A model generated the notes under the pieces. It searched no databases. It worked only from the letters and a program-made list of their open reading frames with translations, and had not been told where the DNA came from. This document shows positions 8,152 through 11,008 of a DNA stretch of 11,008 nucleotides, one piece after another. The stretch lies in assembly GCA_001584585.1 (NCBI GenBank), contig LSYV01000079.1, positions 119,645 to 130,652 on the forward strand, given 5' to 3'. Within the stretch, counting starts at the first letter, position 1. Each line of letters opens with the position of its first letter. The translations under genes and the position numbers were made by a program. Source of the stretch: Gonium pectorale (Eukaryota; Chlorophyta; Chlorophyceae; Chlamydomonadales; Volvocaceae).

Positions 8152-9060
8152 CGGCTGGAGGCCTGCGCGGCGTTTGAGCGTGGTTGCGAGTGGTTGAGCC
8201 TCTTGCGGGCTGCTCGAGAGTCGACGATACAGTCCGGTAACCCTCGGCTCGGGTCGGTCGGGTGCCTGTGGTACACATCCGAGGACACCCCATCCCAGCC
8301 CGGGCTGGGTACCCCAAGTCCGCTCCTGGCCCGGCGTAGCACCCTGCGGGCGCAGGGGCGAGTGCAGGAGGTGCACGCCCCTCCCCGTCCATCTTGCCGT
8401 TGGCTGCCAGACGGCCGAGGAGCGGCCTCCGGAGCGGCGTGCGGAGACGGTCGGCGGCGTTGCGCGGGGCGATGCAGCATTGAGCCAACTGCTGCATTGT
8501 TGCAATGCCGGTATCGTATCCTGCACGTGCGTTTGGCACGCCGCGCAGTCCGTTGACCCGGGTCGCGTATTGGCACGCAGGGGCGCGAGATGACCGCCTG
8601 GTGTTGTGTAGTGCGGCGGCGTGAATGACAATGCGTCCAGGCTGTAGCAGTGTGGACCCCAATCCTGCCCTCATCTTGGCGCGGCTCACCGAGTGATCAA
8701 AAAAACCTGCAAGGCACCAACGACTCCCCTCCGCACGCCGCTTTCTCACTGTGTCCGAGAGAGCCAGTGAGGCCTGAATTCTCATCTGTCTCCCAAGTTA
8801 ATCAAGTCATGCTGGTCTCGCGCATAGGCTGCATGGCTGGGGCCCTTTGGTGGTTAGTTGGGCGTGCGACCAAACGTCCCGTGGTGCGCAACGCACGGCA
8901 CAAGCCCCTACCCGGCACCCGGGGTTTGTACGGCTTAAAACGTGTCCGGCGGACTATCGTACGTCATCTAGCGCCATGGCCCCAGTCCCCCACATCCACG
9001 CAAGTCGCATCTCCGTACTCATACACCTGGCAGTACAACCGCGCCTCCTGCGGGGAGTCC
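8152..9060. other. Convergent intergenic region with the 3' flank of the SpoVS-like gene
   Basis: No gene is seen. I found no TGTAA on the plus strand here; TGTAG variants occur at 8607-8611 and 8643-8647 and could serve as weaker poly(A) signals about 450-500 bp after the stop. A perfect 16-bp palindrome (cccagcccgggctggg) lies at 8294-8309 and competing hairpins at 8472-8508. Long plus-strand frames across this region begin only at GTG and lack recognisable content, so I treat them as chance. Confidence 0.5.
8472..8508 (+). other. Overlapping inverted repeats (alternative hairpins) in the 3' flank
   Basis: ATGCAGCA (8472-8479) is complementary to TGCTGCAT (8490-8497) across a 10-base loop. 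GCATTG (8494-8499) pairs with CAATGC (8503-8508) across a 3-base loop. The two stems share bases 8494-8497, so they are mutually exclusive. An upstream GCATTG (8477-8482) could also pair with CAATGC. If transcribed, this is in the 3' UTR of the SpoVS-like mRNA. Confidence 0.6.
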
Positions 9061-9065
9061 TTACA
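9061..9065 (-). terminator. Candidate poly(A) signal TGTAA
   Basis: Minus-strand TGTAA lies 687 bp past the stop codon of the RGG-box gene. TGTAA is the standard polyadenylation signal in Chlamydomonas and relatives, and several hundred bases of 3' UTR is usual there. I saw no other minus-strand copy between it and the stop. Confidence 0.55.
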
Positions 9066-9511
9066 ACACATCAGAAACAACCGCAAGTCCTGCTTAGCTG
9101 CATTACCACCATACTGCCTGCACGGAGCCGCCACCGCCCAGCCGCCTACCGTATGCCCTCAGCCCGTTCGAAACCGGGATGCCGCAACGTGCGAGCCCTC
9201 CGGCTGGGTGTTGGCCCCCAACCTCCAACCCGCGCTCGGGGGGCGAGGGGGTGGGCCGGGAGGGAGTTTGGCAATCACACATGCGCCTCGGCGCTGCCTG
9301 CCGCCGACCAAAGCAAACCCTGCTGCCGCAGCCGCTGCTGTGCTGCTACCCTTCCGTCGCTGCCGTTGCTGCTGCTGCTGCGACCCGGATCGGACCGGCA
9401 CCCACCACCATTACCACCACCATGTGCCGCGTCCTGCCAGGCCGCGGCCCTGGGGCGCATGCTCTGCCCGGGGCCGCCTGGCGCCCGGCTGCGACTGCAG
9501 CTCTCGGCTCG

Positions 9512-9553
9512 TCGCTGCCCCTCGCTGCCCCTCGCTGCCCCTCGCTGCCCCTC
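9512..9553. repeat. 10-bp tandem repeat tcgctgcccc, about four copies
   Basis: Four consecutive copies of a 10-bp unit in the presumed 3' UTR of the minus-strand RGG-box gene. A run of C follows at about 9577-9586. Confidence 0.92.
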
Positions 9554-9751
9554 GGCTCCGAAACGCGCCTTTGGTCCCCCCCCCCCCGCCTGCTGCCAAC
9601 GGTCACTGCACCACACGGCACCGCGCCCTTACCGCCCATCTGCCTTTGCTAGCTAGGGACCTCCCCCACGCCTCGTGCCCCTTGCTGCCCTCTTCGTGTA
9701 CGGCGGGGCTGAGTCCCCACATGCCCCCGTCCCGCCCCCATCGCCGGCTCG

Positions 9752-10764
9752 TCAGCCCCGGCCGCTCATTCGCTCGTAGTATCCCCCGCCGCGACCGCCG
9801 TAGTACACGGGAGCCGCCTGCGCCTGCTGCGTGTGCCCGTACCCGTACCCCTGCCCATACCCCTGCCCGTACCCCTGCCCGTACCCCTGCCCGTACCCGC
9901 CCCTGCCACCGCTCCCGCCTCCGCCTCCGCCGCGTCCTCCGCGCCCGTACGAACCACCGTCGCCCCGCCCCCCGCGGCCTGCGCCACCTCTACCGCGCCC
10001 GCCGAAGCCAAAGTCGCTCTCCCCCCGGCCCCCCCGCCCTCCGGCCCCCGCAAAGCCCTCCCCACGACCGAAGCCCCGGACGCCCCGGCCACCGCGACCA
10101 AAGCCGCGGCCGGAGTCACCGCCCCGGCCGCCGCCGCGGCTCCCCGGGCCGCCGCCGCCAAAGCCACCACCGCCGCCACCTCCACCGCCGCCGTAGGACG
10201 TGTACTCGTAGGATGTCCCGACGGCGTCGGCGCTGGCCTGGGCCGCCGGCATCGCCCCGCCTCCGCGCCGGTACTGTGCGCGTGCGCGTGTGCGTGTGCG
10301 TGTGGGTGGGGGTAGGGGCGCGGCGAGGGTCATGGCTCATGGACGCACAGGGTCAAACGGCCAAGGCCTCAAAGCGCGACAATGGCAGGCGGGCGTGTCC
10401 GCGGGTGCACAGACAGCAGCAGGCGCTGCCACGGCATGGCAAGGTGCGGAGAGTGGAGGGGGAGGCAGGATGAGGGCAGGCGGCAGGGTGTGGCTGTTGG
10501 CTGGAGGGGCTGGATGCTTGGGCACCTGCAGCGGCAGAATAACAGAAACAGATCACCCGCCCGCCCAGTCGCTGGACGCTGCACCGCAGGCTGTTTGTGC
10601 CCTCCACTACCCACACACCGACCCGCCGGCCCGCCCCACCTGTCCCCCGCCTTGGCCCTTGCTGAGCCCCAGGACCCTCTCCGCGTACGTGCGCCCGCGC
10701 GCCGCCACCGCCTCCAGCCGCCGCCAGCTGGCTCGGTCCACTCGCAGCGGGGGCGGCTGGGCGC
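9752..10764 (-). CDS. RGG-box / Tyr-Gly-Gln-rich protein, C-terminal two exons, partial
   Basis: Model on the minus strand: join(10764..10640, 10273..9752), with upstream exons missing or off the right edge. The 125-bp exon follows a good acceptor (cccccgtgtcgcag) and ends at CAG/GTGGGG in phase 0. It encodes a charged stretch with DRASWRRLEAVAARGRTYAE that I do not recognise. The next exon begins after CGCACAG, also phase 0, giving SKGQGGGQ-YRRGGG. The final 173 residues hold a poly-Gly run, many RGG/GRG motifs, four YGQG units and an aromatic end (YYERMSGRG, then TGA). RGG boxes bind RNA, are methylated on Arg and are typical of fibrillarin, hnRNP-like proteins and some DEAD-box helicases. 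With no catalytic or RRM domain visible, the specific identity stays open. An RNA-binding, possibly condensate-forming role is inferred. The opposite strand reads as a Pro-rich frame (9831-10196), which I consider a shadow. Confidence 0.6.
9838..9900 (-). repeat. 12-bp tandem repeat encoding YGQG units
   Basis: Near-identical gtacccctgccc units (plus-strand reading) repeat with a 12-bp period and encode Gly-Gln-Gly-Tyr steps in the C-terminal tail of the RGG-box protein. Confidence 0.9.
10274..10639 (-). other. Intron of the RGG-box gene (366 bp, phase 0)
   Basis: Read on the minus strand, the donor is CAG/GTGGGG and the acceptor GCGCACAG/TAC. The sequence just before the acceptor is a (CA/CG)-rich run (plus strand 10276-10307, gtgcgtgtgcgtgt type). 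Removing it fuses two coherent Gly/Arg-rich frames. Reading straight on upstream of the acceptor would add Thr-Arg repeats from the microsatellite and start at an ATG at 10333. That remains an alternative start if the upstream exon is not real. Confidence 0.55.
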
Positions 10765-11008
10765 CTGCGACACGGGGGCAGGGGTGGGGGGCCGGCTTGC
10801 AGGCGGTTGGAAGGCACTCGCTCCGGAGGAGCCTGAGGCGCATGCCTTGCCGCCCATACCCGGCGAATATGCAAGGCGACAGGGTGTGCGTACATGTCCA
10901 GGGACAGCCAGACGGGTCGATACGGGCTTCAGGGCGACGCCCAATAGCGCCTGTCGTCGTGGAAGCAAAAAGGCCTGCTCCTGCGCACGCACGTGGGGCG
11001 GGCCTCGG
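10765..11008 (-). other. Probable intron, with a possible exon end at the right edge
   Basis: Upstream of the 125-bp exon on the minus strand I see no credible coding sequence down to a donor-like GTGCGT starting at 10992. If used, the intron is 228 bp and only 16 bp of the previous exon lie in the window. The pyrimidine-rich tract at 10765-10790 supports the acceptor. Confidence 0.3.

Noticed and set aside
9130..9165. tRNA-like T-arm (gttcgaaac flanked by cccg/cggg)
   Set aside because: The stem is only four pairs around an eight-base loop, and no D-arm, anticodon arm or acceptor stem could be found at the right distance on either strand.
9831..10196. Plus-strand Pro-rich frame opposite the RGG-box exon
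   Set aside because: It lacks an ATG start at a sensible position. The minus-strand reading has a coherent splice junction, an RGG/YGQG composition and a downstream TGTAA.
8650..10473. Plus-strand open frame of about 600 codons
   Set aside because: It begins at GTG, runs through microsatellites and the complement of two better-supported minus-strand exons, and shows only Arg/Pro-rich shadow composition.

Overview
The window looks like nuclear DNA of a volvocine or Chlamydomonas-type green alga. It is very GC-rich, its genes encode low-complexity Pro-, Ala-, Gly- and Gln-rich proteins, its introns are 366-438 bp with GTGAGG, GTGGGT or GTGGGG donors and GCAG or ACAG acceptors, it carries a GT microsatellite, and one gene is followed by TGTAA, the usual poly(A) signal of these algae. 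An (SP)n-type hydroxyproline-rich protein fits the cell-wall or matrix proteins of the group. No bacterial operon, rRNA, tRNA, CRISPR array or transposase was seen.

Layout. (1) Positions 1 to about 2316, minus strand: the 5' part of a gene for a long proline-rich protein that runs off the left edge. It has a 26-residue Ser-Pro repeat followed by a different 39-residue Pro/Ala repeat, encoded by 78-bp and 117-bp tandem arrays. (2) About 2317-4628: no gene I can defend. It holds a GT microsatellite, a G10 tract, some minus-strand exon-like pieces and a less GC-rich stretch at about 4200-4560 that probably includes the promoter of the next gene. (3) 4629-8151, plus strand: a three-exon gene for a protein of about 897 residues. 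A low-complexity region of nearly 600 residues is followed by two tandem domains that, once spliced in phase, resemble bacterial stage V sporulation protein S (SpoVS, Alba-like fold). (4) About 8152-9060: 3' flank with alternative hairpins. (5) 9752-10764, minus strand, continuing off the right edge: the 3' end of a gene for an RGG-box protein with a Tyr-Gly-Gln-Gly repeat near the C-terminus, and a TGTAA signal 687 bp past the stop.

Genes (1) and (3) are divergent; genes (3) and (5) are convergent. Nothing shows that the three act together, although (3) and (5) both look like possible nucleic-acid-associated proteins. The most notable observation is the eukaryotic tandem SpoVS-like protein. 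All gene models come from reading frame, splice-site phase and remembered family motifs; no database search or transcript data was available.
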